This document shows, one piece after another, positions 11,623-23,131 of a stretch of DNA of 64,000 nucleotides. The translations under genes were made by a program, and so were the position numbers. Within the stretch, counting starts at the first letter, position 1; every line of letters starts with the position of its first letter. The notes below the pieces were generated by a model. The model saw only the letters and a program-made list of their open reading frames with translations, was not told the origin of the DNA and ran no database searches. Source of the DNA: Setoptus koraiensis (lineage: Eukaryota; Arthropoda); contig CM106586.1 of NCBI GenBank assembly GCA_048013815.1, positions 17,670,001-17,734,000 of the forward strand. The letters are read 5' to 3'.

Positions 11623-11867
11623 ACAATTTTCGCCAAATTGCAAACTATCGTCTGAGACAATTTTGGCAAAATTGTTCCGAACGATGCTCTGACGAGCGAA
11701 GGTGAGCGGCTACAATTTGAACACTGTCAATGGCACATTGTCGGGCTAGCGCCGGGGTTGACTCCGCGAGCGACTAGCAACTGATTTGAACTATTCGAGA
11801 CTAACAACCAATTTGTGGATAGCACACGTTTGAGCGCCATTTGACACAATTTGTCGCTATTTCGCTA

Positions 11868-11939
11868 CTCATTTGCCCAGAATTGTCGCCTCTCATTTGC
11901 CTAGAATTGTCACCTCTCATTTGCTTGTAATTGTCACCT
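11868..11939. repeat. 24-bp minisatellite, 3 copies
   Basis: Three head-to-tail copies of a 24-bp unit beginning CTCATTTGCC and ending AATTGTCACCT, at 11868-11891, 11892-11915 and 11916-11939, differing at a few positions. Confidence 0.85.
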
Positions 11940-12163
11940 GAGTGCGCTGAGAAAGACCAAAGTCTAGAACGCCAATTGATTTACTGGCGACACGGCGAGC
12001 TGACTATTGTGACGATTATGAGACGCTCGTCACCCATTGCCGAGCCAGACAGTGTGTGGCTACAACGAGACCAACTGGTAATTTGTGGCCACGAGGCACC
12101 GCCATGTGCCCGGCCATGTGCGCGGCATGCGAGCGGATCGGATGGGTCGGATCGGCTTGCTTT

Positions 12164-12318
12164 TTCGCATTTTCGCATTTTCGGATTCTCGGATTCTCGG
12201 ATTCTCGGATTCTCGGATTCTCGGATTTTCGCATTTTCTGATTCTCGGATTCTCGGATTCTCGGATTCTCGCATCTTCGCATTTTCGCGTTCTCGCAGTT
12301 TCGCATTCGCGCATTTTC
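12164..12318. repeat. 8-bp minisatellite, TCGGATTC family
   Basis: An array of about 150 bp built from an 8-bp unit (TCGGATTC) grading into TCGCATTT variants at both ends. Because 8 is not a multiple of 3, the array reads open in several frames on both strands, giving FSDSRILG- or RESENPRI-like peptide repeats that should not be taken as genes. Confidence 0.9.
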
Positions 12319-14025
12319 AAATATCGGATGCGTCCAATCTATCGGCTGAGGCGCGTCGCTTGTTTTTTGCACCACAACGCCGACAGGCTGCGCCGTGTGT
12401 GTGCCGGCGAAACTTCCATAAATTATACAACCATTATGTCACTTGATTATGTAACTAGCTAGCTGGCATTGCGCAACCAGCCCGGTGTTATGTAACAAGC
12501 TGGCTGGCTTTATTGCAGGTTGTGTGGCGGCGCATTAGCTAACCAAGGCAACGCAACGTAATATATATATATATTAGATTGGTTGAACTGGCAAGTGGGT
12601 GCGTGACATGGGCGCTGCGGCGAGTTGCAGCATCGACGCGCTTCTAAAGACTCGAGCGAGCGACTCAAGCGAGCGACGAATGCAAATGTTAGCCCGAAAG
12701 GCAAAAGTCAACAAAAGTTATGTCAGCTCAAGCTCGCTGATGTGACCCTGATTGTGCGACGCTCGCTGTCACTGGTGGCTGGCTGCTGGCTGACAAGTGG
12801 CCGGGTTTGTTCCGTCGACTCGATGCCATCGAGAACGTGTTTTGATTTTCGGGGCAATTCCACACACGAACACATAAACTGTTTGTAATACAAACTTTGT
12901 GTATGATAAACACTCTTACTGTGAGAGTCTCAATTGCCACAGCGACACACAAGCGCCGTCACGACGCGATCACCGAGCTCGTCACAGGCTGACGGTCGCT
13001 AAACAAACAACAGGGTCACCGTTGATACGATACCCAACAACGACAACGACGGCAACAACGACGACAACAACGGCAACAATAACGACAACGGCAACCACGA
13101 CACACTGATACAGAAATAGCACGGCACAACAATGCAAAAGTACGGTACATGTTGAGATACGCAAAGATACAAAAATACCCCGGCTCGCAAGCGAAACTTT
13201 TCGCCGTGATTGATGGTCGCCGATCGATGGCCCTACGAACGCAGCGACAGCCAGCAACATTGTTCAGCCGGGAGCCAGTGAAGACGATGCGCAAACAGTT
13301 GCACTTGTTACGTCACCGGCTCGTCATAATGCTGTAATATGTGTATTTATATAATGGATGGCCGACAATTAGCCGGCTCTGATAATCAGAGTGTGATTTG
13401 CTTGATTGGCTGGCTGCGACAAGATCGAGTGGCGAGCACGCACTCGCTTCGTGTCCGCTCAACTGATGGCGTCTACAGAACCGATCCGATCAAATCGGTT
13501 GTGTGTGTGTGTGTGTGTGTGTTTACCCGGTCGGCTGCTTCAACACTGTTGAATCGACAGGTAAATATGGAAAGATACTGGGCGCAGGGCGCAGAGCGCG
13601 GAGAAAAACCTGTTGAAGCAGCGCTGCCGCTGCGGGCTTGTTTGCGTCGCTGTTGTTGTTTGCCGGCAATTTCCTTCGTCTGCCAGCCTTCGATATTGTT
13701 GTCACCTGTCGGCAGTCGGCAGAGTCGGCAGTCGGCAGAGTCAAGAAGCGCGAGCGCAGAGAAGAAGCTCAATGACTTTCGATGATAATCTTGTCGACGA
13801 CGCTGGCACAACAGGTGAGCCGAGTGGGCGCCGACAAGGCTGTGGCTGGTGAGATCATGTTAGATAATGGCATCGTTTTGTGTGCATGTAAGCTGCAAAA
13901 TACATTGCGCGAACGCAATCACAAGTGTTTGATAATGCGCACCGAGCACACACAGCGCCGAATATGACGCAATGGAAATTTATCAATTATCTCGAATTAT
14001 TCGTTGAGCCAGCGGTGGCGCTGCC

Positions 14026-14146
14026 GCTGTTGTTGCTGTTGTTGCCGCTGTTGCCGCTGTTGTTGTTGCCGCTGTTGTTGCTGCTGCTGTTGTTGCTGCT
14101 GCTGTTGTTGCTGCTGCTGTTGTTGCTGCTGTTGTGGTTGCCGGTG
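14026..14146. repeat. (CTG/TTG)n triplet repeat
   Basis: About 120 bp of CTG, TTG and CCG triplets. One frame gives poly-Leu, another poly-Cys and the reverse strand Ser/Asn. There is no support for translation. Confidence 0.85.
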
Positions 14147-16597
14147 CCGCAAAAGACGCTCGACGACACTATTGCTATTAACTAATATCTGGCATTAGTC
14201 AAACAACAACAACAACACACTGTTGCATCATAGCCAGTTGCCAGAACATTCCAGCCGGCGCTGCCAATTTGTTCCGTTTGTCGCTGGCTGCACAGCCAGC
14301 GATTTGTTTTGGTGCGCTGCTTGATTAGCATGTCGTCGGGCTCGAGTGCGCCCGATTGGGCGCGCCGTCACACCGGCCCGACGCCATAATACTGCTTGTA
14401 TCGTGCATAGACAGATGACGGATGCTATGATGATAGGCTCATCGTAGTGTCGACACCGTCGCTGATCGGGCCCTCATCGGCGGCCCGATAAGCGGCCGAT
14501 GAGCGGCCCGATGAGCGGCCCGGTCGGCGCGTCTCGAGCTGTGTGTCAGACAGAGATTTGTCGGATTTTCTGGCGCTTGCCATTTGTACGCCAGCCGGGC
14601 TGCCGATGCGGCAACGAGTCGTCGCAGTGCGGCCACGAGCCGCAAGTCGCAATCGTAAAAACCCCCGCGCTGACGCCACTCGCCGGGCTCAATAACCTGC
14701 CCGCCTGATAACACATTTATTACGCCTGTGACCTCTTGGCGGGGATTTTTTGCCCAGACTTTTTGCCGCAACTTTTCGCCGCAACTTTTTTGCGCAATTT
14801 TTTGCAAGCCGCTTCTCCGGTCACACACACGCCAGACGTCAGTTACCAGCCGGGGTTTAACACGCTGACGTTTGCATCGGATATCGCGAGATTTTTATCC
14901 GTCGAGAGCCCTAAATCGACAAATCGAAAAAACAGCAACAAGTTGCGGCTGGTGTGCGCATCGATGGAGCTCGCTTAACAGCTAATCGGTGATTTAGTGC
15001 CCGTGACACACAGCTCATGCCGAGACGCTAATTAATTGACGATTGTTGTTGCCGCATTGACAACAACGCTAGTTAACATTCAATTAATATGCACCCATCG
15101 AAAACAATTAGCAACAAACTTGCCGAGCGAGCCCCAAATTGGTCAATTAGCATCTTTGCGGGCTGGCTGTTAGTGTTAGTTTTGGCAGCAACAACACTGA
15201 CAATGTCGACATGCAAATCATCTTCGTTATCATCATTAAGTGATCGTTACCAGCGCCAGCAACGCGAGCCCATCATCAGTGCCATCGCCGCTGATCGGGA
15301 GCAGGTGAACTTTAGCGTTTTCTTATATCACACATAATTGTTGAGACCGCTTATTGCGATATTTTTGTTTTTTAGACAAGTTATGCATATGCAAACAACG
15401 ACAACAACAACAACAACAGCAACAATTAGCATGTTTCTGTAGATGACATTTGCCACGAATCACAGAGCCACGAGCAGCGAGCAAGCGAGCAAACCGACAA
15501 ATAACTGGGGGCGATAATTGTTTTTCAAGATTTTGTTCGTTCACACATATCCACTGTTTATTCAAATCCACTGTTTATTCAGATGTTTGTGCCCATGTTA
15601 ATGCAAATGTTTGCGTAAATGTCGCGCCCAATCACCGCAAACAATCCCAATAACAACAATGAAGAAGCGAGCGATGCTTGCGAAAGTAGTCGAACGAAAC
15701 CGACGACGACGACGACGCTAATTATTGGCGAAGCGGCATGCATAATAATGAACAAATCGCTCAACATATCGGCTGTGTCATAATAGTTCAACTGCTTGAC
15801 TGTCACACCCGACGCGAGCATAAAAAACAAAGATGGAAACGCGCGCCGGCAGTTACGGTTAGTCACAAAAACACAAATACACACATTTCAGCCACTTTGC
15901 TGACGGTGCAGCCACGAATCGACGGTGCAGCCACAAATCGGTGGCGCATAGAGGGTGCATCCGGTGCAAGACTTATGCAAGAACGGCAGCCGACGACGAT
16001 GCTGATGCCGATGATGATGCATTACATCAGATCATCATCATCGGCTTGCTTGCCGGCACCGAGCCGGGATACGAGCTAAAGGTGAAGGTGAAGGTGAAAC
16101 GAAACGAGGCGCTCGGGGGAGTCGTGATGACGACGACGACGATAACGAAAATACCGGCTGCCGACTTTCTCAAGCCGATTTCTGGCTCACTGATTCCGAG
16201 TGACACGCCTGAGCAACCGGATAACGGTAGCTTGTCGCGGGTGACACAAGAGGCGCCCGTTAATTTAATCGCACTCGTGACCGCATTGGGGCCCGGCCGC
16301 ACGAGCCGACGAGCGCTGCCAGTTGCGCTGCGAAAATTCGCGAAAATTCACCAGGCAACTGAGCCTTATTAGGCATTGGTTGCCGGGTGACGACGATGTT
16401 CTCGTGAAGCGCCACCACCGCTGAACATTCAGCGAAAAGTATTCTCGAAATTCTCACAATTTGTCGGCGCTGTCGGCTGACAAATGTCGACAATTGTCGG
16501 CTGAGGCAACGTGCACAAATCATGAGCTCGTGCCAACAGTTGGCAGGGCATGAGTCACCCATGACTAACAATGCAAGACAATCAGTGTTTCATAACA

Positions 16598-16690
16598 CCG
16601 AGCGAGCATCGCATTTTTCGAGCGAGCATCTCATTTTCATCGAGCGAGCATTGCATTTTCATCGGGCGACTGTGTTCGAGCGAGCGATTC
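16598..16690. repeat. Degenerate repeat, CGAGCGAGCATCGCATTTT unit
   Basis: Three to four imperfect copies of a roughly 19-23 bp unit, CGAGCGAGCATYKCATTTT, the last one diverged. The non-coding context is the same as for the other minisatellites of this region. Confidence 0.7.
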
Positions 16691-17440
16691 CAGAGAATCG
16701 GTCGCAAATCCGCACAGTTTCGCACGAAATTGCCGGCTCCGAGATCAAGTGATCGCTGGCAGCATGTCAGTGATATTTGTGCATGTTGTTTGCCGATTAT
16801 CGACAATTCCCAGTAGTGAGCAAACGGCAAGGCGCGCCCAACAAACAGCGAAGCCCAAACAAGCGGATAAAACAAAAGTTGTTTTGGCTGGCTGGCAAAC
16901 ATTGCGCTGGCATTGGGTTACATTACAAGTGTTCGAGCGAATGGTGCCAGTCGCTGTGATAGTTGGCTCGAACGGTTAACCTGAACAGTTAGCAATAGTC
17001 GTAGACTAGTGGCACTAATTGATTATCTTATCTTTTATTCAATCGGCGCACCTCAAGCTACGACAGCGGATATTTTTGGCTTTCCCGACGGCTTGCCAGA
17101 GACGTGCGTCATTGGCCCATGAGTGAGTCACGAGCTCATTGTTGGCGCCGATTCGCTGAAACTATGCGGCAACCCTCATTCACAACGGCTCTTATTTGGC
17201 ACGGCTCGGCAAGCTATCGATCGGACGCGAGCGCCAGTGCCGGCCGGACGTGAACGGATTAAACCGCCGGCCGGATCAAGTTCATCGTTCTGGCCAGCGC
17301 GAGACCGATGAACTTGGCCTTGCAGCCGAAGAATGCGCGCTCGAGAAAAAGAGCTCGCCAGTGCACGCAAAATGCACTTGTTGCATCGTTCGTTTTCGAC
17401 AGAAACCGCTCCAATCGCTGGCCTGCTCAGCCGAGTGCTG

Positions 17441-17535
17441 GCGAACTCGCGAACTGATGCCGCGAACTTGCGAACTGCCGCAGCGAACTTGCGAACTGAT
17501 GTAGCGAACTTGCGAACTGATGCAGCGAATTGCCG
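17441..17535. repeat. 21-bp minisatellite, 4 copies
   Basis: Four tandem 21-bp units (GCGAACTTGCGAACTGATGYA) at 17441-17461, 17462-17482, 17483-17503 and 17504-17524, plus a partial fifth. Each unit contains an internal GCGAACT duplication. The unit is a multiple of three, so ORFs stay open through it. Confidence 0.9.
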
Positions 17536-18218
17536 CAGTGAACAGCGTTGCAAGGCAACGGCCGGTGGCCAGTGGCCAAAGGGATTGGCCAGTGGCCGCC
17601 GAGGACGAGCCCGAACAAACAAAAATCACGCAGGAAACAGGAACTGGCAACGAATAATTGATAACGGATCAATTTGGAGCAACATTAATCAAACCGCTGG
17701 CTTCGTATGATTACATAACAGTTTGAGCGTGTAACAGTTTTTGTGTGTAACAGTTTTGTTACATAACAGTGTCGGCATAATTACAGTAACAGTTTACAGA
17801 TTGTGAACAGGCGCACTGTTACTAACACTGTCTGTTACATAATCACCGTTACATAGTCACTGTTGCCATAACCATTATCGGTATCATCATCAGCAGCATA
17901 ATCAGGGTTAACGCGGTAGTCACAATTGCAGCGTTATCGCATACTGGCAACTTGAAGGAAATTGCGCAACATTTGCATCGGGCGCAATCTCAGCATATCG
18001 CCAATCTAGTTTGCATTTGCAACAACAATAATGATTGCGTAACAGCACAACAAAACTTGCAGCCCAACGGCTAAAACAACAACGATGATTAAAAGTGTAA
18101 ATTGTATCGCAAGGGTTATTGATCTTGGCCAGCCGTGAGCCGGTTCGCCGGTTTGGAATTATCACTAGTCATTAGCATTATGTTGTTATGGTTACGCAAT
18201 GTTGCTGCTACACATGAT

Positions 18219-18303
18219 GCCTCGCCACTAATAATGCATCGCCACTAATAATGCTATGCCACTAATAATACCTGGCCACTGATAATACATTGCCGCTAAT
18301 AAT
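18219..18303. repeat. 17-bp minisatellite, 5 copies
   Basis: Five uninterrupted 17-bp units with consensus GCATCGCCACTAATAAT, from 18219 to 18303, with substitutions but no indels. Confidence 0.9.
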
Positions 18304-18830
18304 GCATCGCGTTGCGTAATCGTTGCAGTGCATCGTTGTTATTAGGCTGCTAGCTGTTCGTGCGAGTTGTTTGCGTTGCAGTGGCCGGCCAATCGAGTCG
18401 AAAATTCAATTCAATGCCAATTCAAGGCATAAATAGAAATGGCTCAATACAGAGACGAGTGCATAAGAGCAGTAATGAGCAGTAATGAGTAGAAATGAAT
18501 GAATGAATGAATACGAAAATAGAGGACGAGGTCAGCAAACGTTGTCCGTTGTCGAAGCCACTCAATATGCCGCTCGTTTTGCGAATACTGATGATGCCAT
18601 GTTAATGACCTGATGCGCTGACCATTGGCCTGATCACGCGCCCGGCTCATGTCCGTTTTTCGGGTTATAAAACTAAATTATATAAATAAAAAATTTCTAT
18701 TTTTTATGCATGGGATTTGGCTCGGATTCAACGGATTGCCGGCCTGGCCGTACAGCTTGTGCCCATCATAATTGCCATTTCGGCCGATTGTCGCCCAACT
18801 GTCAACAGCACAATGCGGCCATCCGACATT

Positions 18831-18866
18831 CCGATAGTCCGACGATCCGATAGTCCGACGATCCGA
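18831..18866. repeat. 16-bp repeat, 2 copies plus partial
   Basis: CCGATAGTCCGACGAT occurs twice in tandem (18831-18846, 18847-18862), followed by a partial copy. Confidence 0.75.
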
Positions 18867-19183
18867 CCGACAGGCGGCAGGGGGCAGCAAAACGGAAGCG
18901 GCTGCGATTTCGCGGTGGGCAGTTGGCGAAACAATTGCAATTTTGTTTGCATGGCGCCACGTTGTGCTGGCTCGGGGACGGGCGCCCACATTGACGCAAC
19001 GAACCGCGCGACAAATCGCGAAACATTGGAGCGAGTTCGTTTGACTCAAAACATTCGAGCGAGTTTGCTCGGCTTGAATAATTCGAGCGATCGCTCAATG
19101 AGCTCATCGGCAGCCAAATCAAAAGCGCCCCGACGAGATAACACTGACGACGTAGCACTGGCTGTGTGAGGCACCTTGCCGCA

Positions 19184-19254
19184 TGATATAACATAATTTA
19201 AGTTGATATAATATAATATGATATGAAATGATATAATATGATGTAATATAATGT
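19184..19254. repeat. AT-rich GATATAATAT repeat
   Basis: A degenerate array of about 70 bp made of GATATAAT/GATATGAAAT-like units. It is a sharp A+T-rich island inside otherwise G+C-richer DNA. Confidence 0.7.
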
Positions 19255-20644
19255 GTGCGAGCAACAAGTGACGTAGCGCAGCATGTGATACGTAATGGTA
19301 GCGATAAACTGATGCTAAAACTGGTTCTATCGCAGCACAACGTGGCCACAACATCAACATATTACATAACCTCGGCAAATCTCGCAGTCAGTGCGTATGT
19401 AATAAATAGTGGCTTCGATCGGCTGTTCGTTTCATTTCGTTTAGTTTCTTTTCTCTTATCTTGTCTTCGGTTCGTGAGTTAGTGAGCTCGTGAGCAAGTG
19501 AGCGAGTGATTAGCATGCGGTCTGATTGCAGAATAGTTAGCTTGGCGCTGGAATGGCGTCGAAATGACACTGCCAGAGCTAACCCTTTTGCCGAGATCCT
19601 TTGCTCTTGGACAGCGGTCTCGATAAGCGGCCCACTTGACGGACCAATGAGCATGAGATATGTGAGTGAGCTCACAATTGTCAGTTTCAGTCAGTTAGGC
19701 CATTGACCAGCGTTCTATCAGTATCACTGTCAGTTACTAACTCACTTAATCTTATTTTTAACACATTTACATTTACTTTTCATGACGCAATCATGCACAT
19801 ACTACAAAAAAAATCAAATATAGGATGATGATGATGATGCAACCATATGCTCACCTGTCGCCCAACTAGCTGACCATATCGATTGGAGTGGCACCTGGCG
19901 GCGGGCACTTCCTGTTGAGCACGAGACACTCTAGCTGTCGGATTTGAGCTGCGAGCGTGGTTGTTGTACAAAAAGAAAGTGAAACGCTCTTGGCTGGCCA
20001 ATTGTTTGTTGAGCGAACAACAGACAAGTTGCGTAACAGTGATAATAATAATAATAAATGTGCTCGCTCTCTTCGATTGAATCGGCTCGCATCAACAATC
20101 AATTTTATCCGCTAATGGCCATAGTAGGCAGGTACAGGTAGAGACAGCCGAGCGACAGCAAATCGGCTCGATAGCCAGAGAGCGATATAGCCAGAGCGAG
20201 TGAGTGAGAGAGAAAGAAAACAAAGTGACAAAGTTTGCGACACACGCAAATTTACAACGCAACGACTTGAGACTATTATTACATCACCTCTTAGCTCTTT
20301 GTTTATATGTTTGTACGTAAGTGGCGCAACACTGGGCCACTTGGCTACCTGGCTTCCTCATTGGCCATACCGAGAGCGACATAACTGTGGCTATTGTTTG
20401 CACTGGCTAAAACATTGATGGTCTCGCTGTCGTTGTTGCTGTCGCTGTTGCCGTCGTTGTTGTCACTGGCTCGGCAAACAATAAACATGCTCATGTTGGC
20501 TTCTGGGCACCTGAGCTGGCCGGCAATCTTTTTCTCCGTTGCTCTTTTGTTTGCTGTCCACACCGAACGCCGATGCCAATGCAAGCAACACAAGTGATGC
20601 AACAGGCGAGCTCGACAAGTGGACAAACGTCATTATTATGAGCG

Positions 20645-20757
20645 CAACAGCAACAGCAGCAACAACGACAACAGCAGCAACAACGACAACAGCAACAACA
20701 ACGACAACAGCAACAACAACAACAGCAACAACAACGACAACAGCAACAACAACAAAC
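20645..20757. repeat. 15-bp CAACAACGACAACAG repeat
   Basis: About 110 bp of CAA/CAG/CGA triplets organised mostly as a 15-bp unit, CAACAACGACAACAG. It generates overlapping spurious Thr/Ala, Leu and Cys frames. Confidence 0.85.
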
Positions 20758-21420
20758 GATAAACAATTGCCCATTGAGACTCAACAAGATCATTGCAGCT
20801 GACGGCCTCATTGATGCAGTTAGCGCGCTCTGTCCGTTGCGCAACTGTCTTGGTATGAATGTCTTGGCGTAACTGTCTGGACCGTACACGGCAACGGCAA
20901 CGGCGGCGGCGGCGACGGTGGCCGCGGCCGCGGCTCAATTCGAATGGGCACAATTGCGCAAACAATCGAACGAACAATTAATTTGCATAATACTTTTTGC
21001 ATGCACTCTCCGTCAATTTGTTGTATGTAATTTTTGCCAGCAGCAGTAGCGGCAACAAACAGCCACAATCCGAATCACATCCGATCGGTCGCCATGACAG
21101 CCCGTTCGCTTGAGAGCTTCTAAAACCGAAAGTCAAAACCGAGAGCCAAAATGCGTCATGTGTGTGTGTGCGCCCTGCGTGGGCAAGCGCGAATGTGCGG
21201 CCACTTGTGTCGGTCGGGCCGGCTCCGGGGGCGACGACCAGCCGACGCATTGTCTGCAAATTGCTGGTGTCGGCCAATTGAATCAACGAGTTGCAGTGTG
21301 CAATTTGCAGCTCGCGACTCGCGTCTCGCAGCTTGCAGTTTGGAAATTGGAGGCCAGAGTTCGCGCGCAAATGAGCAGTTGGCTGTGTGACGATGGCACA
21401 ATTGCCAAATGTGCCAAAAC

Positions 21421-21505
21421 TGTCGGAATTGTCGGAATCGTCGGATTAGTGGAAGTTGCCGGAGTTGCCGGAGTTGCCGAAGTTGCCGAAGTTGCCGAAG
21501 TTGCC
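21421..21505. repeat. 9-bp GAAGTTGCC repeat
   Basis: A nine-base unit that grades from TGTCGGAAT to GGAGTTGCC to GAAGTTGCC, with about nine copies. It keeps reading frames open (V-A-E and L-R-Q peptides). Confidence 0.85.
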
Positions 21506-21658
21506 AGATTCGCTCGATTCGGCGCACAGTGCGCGAGCTAGACACACGTTTGTGTCTGAACGATCGATTCGGTGGCCCGGGCGAGCGCTGTGCGGCGCGA
21601 TTACGAAATGTGCCCGGATAATCATGATTCGGTGGTGATGCGCACGAATTATCCGCAC

Positions 21659-21735
21659 AGAGCCAGATGTTAGAAGAGCCAGATATCAGGAGAGCCAGAT
21701 ATTAGAGGAGCCAGATATCAGAATAGCCAGAAGCA
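21659..21735. repeat. 17-18 bp AGAGCCAGATATCAG repeat
   Basis: Four to five tandem copies of a unit AGAGCCAGATRTYAGRAG with small length differences. Confidence 0.8.
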
Positions 21736-22201
21736 TTTTGGCAGCGAGCGAATCGTTGTAGCGAATGTGTCGCAACGTGTCGGCTGCTCGGTTCACTGGT
21801 TGCAATTGTTAGTTGCGCGTGCTGTGTCTCGTGTGGCGCGCAAAACTTGTTGATTATCTCGACAAATCTCTCGTTTGTGTGTCATGTAATCGCTGTCATG
21901 CCCCATGCGGCGCGCATTAGCTGCTCTCGTCTCGACGAAATTGTCTAGACGTCGCACCATTCTAACCCATTTATGCTCAACCCATTATAAACTGAGCGCC
22001 AGCCACCGGCTGAGCCGTTGCTCAACTCGCGCCGCTCGGCTGTAGCGAGCCTCCGCGAGCCGGGCCTGATACCCGAGCATTGGGCTAATTATAGCTCAAT
22101 AATGTGTCGCGTAACGACAACAACAGCATCTCGTTGTTATTGTCATGTATGTTGTTGCCGATCGCATCGCTACCGACACGGGCATGCCCGCGAGCGACAC
22201 C

Positions 22202-22327
22202 GCCAGAGAGACGACACTGCCAGAGAGACGACACTGCCAGAGAGACGACACTGCCAGAGACGACACTGCCAGAGACGACACTGCCAGAGACGACACTGCC
22301 AGAGACGACACTGCCAGAGAGACGACA
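22202..22327. repeat. 15/17-bp minisatellite, GCCAGAGAGACGACACT
   Basis: About eight tandem units: 17-bp copies (GCCAGAGAGACGACACT) on the left and 15-bp copies lacking one GA on the right, a mixture expected from slippage at the GAGAGA core. It lies just downstream of the predicted 3' end of the sDscam-like gene. Confidence 0.9.
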
Positions 22328-22360
22328 GGTGAGAGGCGATTAGTACAAATACATAATGTG

Positions 22361-22370
22361 TTTATTTATT
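22361..22370 (-). terminator. Candidate polyadenylation signal of the sDscam-like gene
   Basis: On the minus strand this reads AATAAATAAA, about 760 bp after the stop codon at 23132, a reasonable 3' UTR length. No other strong minus-strand signal was noticed between the two points. Confidence 0.35.
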
Positions 22371-23131
22371 ACACATGTATTCATTGTTTGTTGTGTCAGC
22401 CATTATTACAACTATGTAAATAAAATTGATTCTATTGCTTATACAATGTTAGCTACTGTGCGGCTGTGGCGGGCACAATTAGAAGATTTGGCGCCCCGGC
22501 GGCGGCTGGCACTCGTAATTGCACGAGCGGTCTAGTTATTAGCCAATTAGCGACAATCCGCCAAGTGTCGCAATGCGCTGTTTGGCGCCTATTGACGCAT
22601 GTAATTAAATTGACGCGTGCAATCAAATTGATTGTTAATTGATTATTGCTGCATCATGTGACGCAAGAGTGCCGATAATTGTGACATTAATGAGCCGAGA
22701 CTGTCGCCGCATCTCGTTGTTGTTGGGCGATTTCGGGCCGCGTTGGTGATAATAAAAATTGGTGATAATTAGATAATTAGCTGGATATTTTGGTATTTGA
22801 ATATTAGCAGTTCATTGGGTTATTGTTGTTGCGTTAAATATTTATGCTGTGTTAGTGTGTATGCTGCTTGTGGCAGCTAGATAAAGATAAATGTGAGCTG
22901 TGGCCACCAGAAATGATGACCAGTCAATAATGGGCCAGTTGTTGTAACGGCAGTTGTTCGTCGTTGGGCGCCCCCCAAATTGTTGCGCAAATTTACCGTG
23001 CGCGCCCCCCCCGTGTGAATTTGGTCGGTTCAGTTAGGTTGTAGCTGCCGGCCAGCGGAAGTCACTCAGTGTTCAAGAGAGAGAGAGACTTCAGAGGGGG
23101 GATAAAAAATTGTTCAAAGCTCCATTAATTG

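Larger units (their letters stand above)
8389..23131. other. About 14.7 kb without recognisable genes, repeat-dense
   Basis: No open frame here resembles a protein family or continues across plausible splice sites; the ORFs present follow tandem repeats or are short. From about 9.5 kb the DNA looks richer in G+C than the flanking gene regions. It carries many unrelated simple repeats and minisatellites (the clearest are listed separately) and small perfect inverted repeats. The part next to 23.1 kb should be the 3' UTR of the sDscam-like gene; the part next to 8.4 kb should hold the ELOVL promoter. Long non-coding RNAs or enhancers could be present but cannot be shown from the sequence. Confidence 0.6.

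Noticed and set aside
11931-12462. Several overlapping ORFs up to 171 codons on both strands
   Set aside because: All are kept open by the stop-free 8-bp TCGGATTC array.
13925-14198. Poly-Leu and poly-Cys ORFs
   Set aside because: Produced by the CTG/TTG triplet tract.
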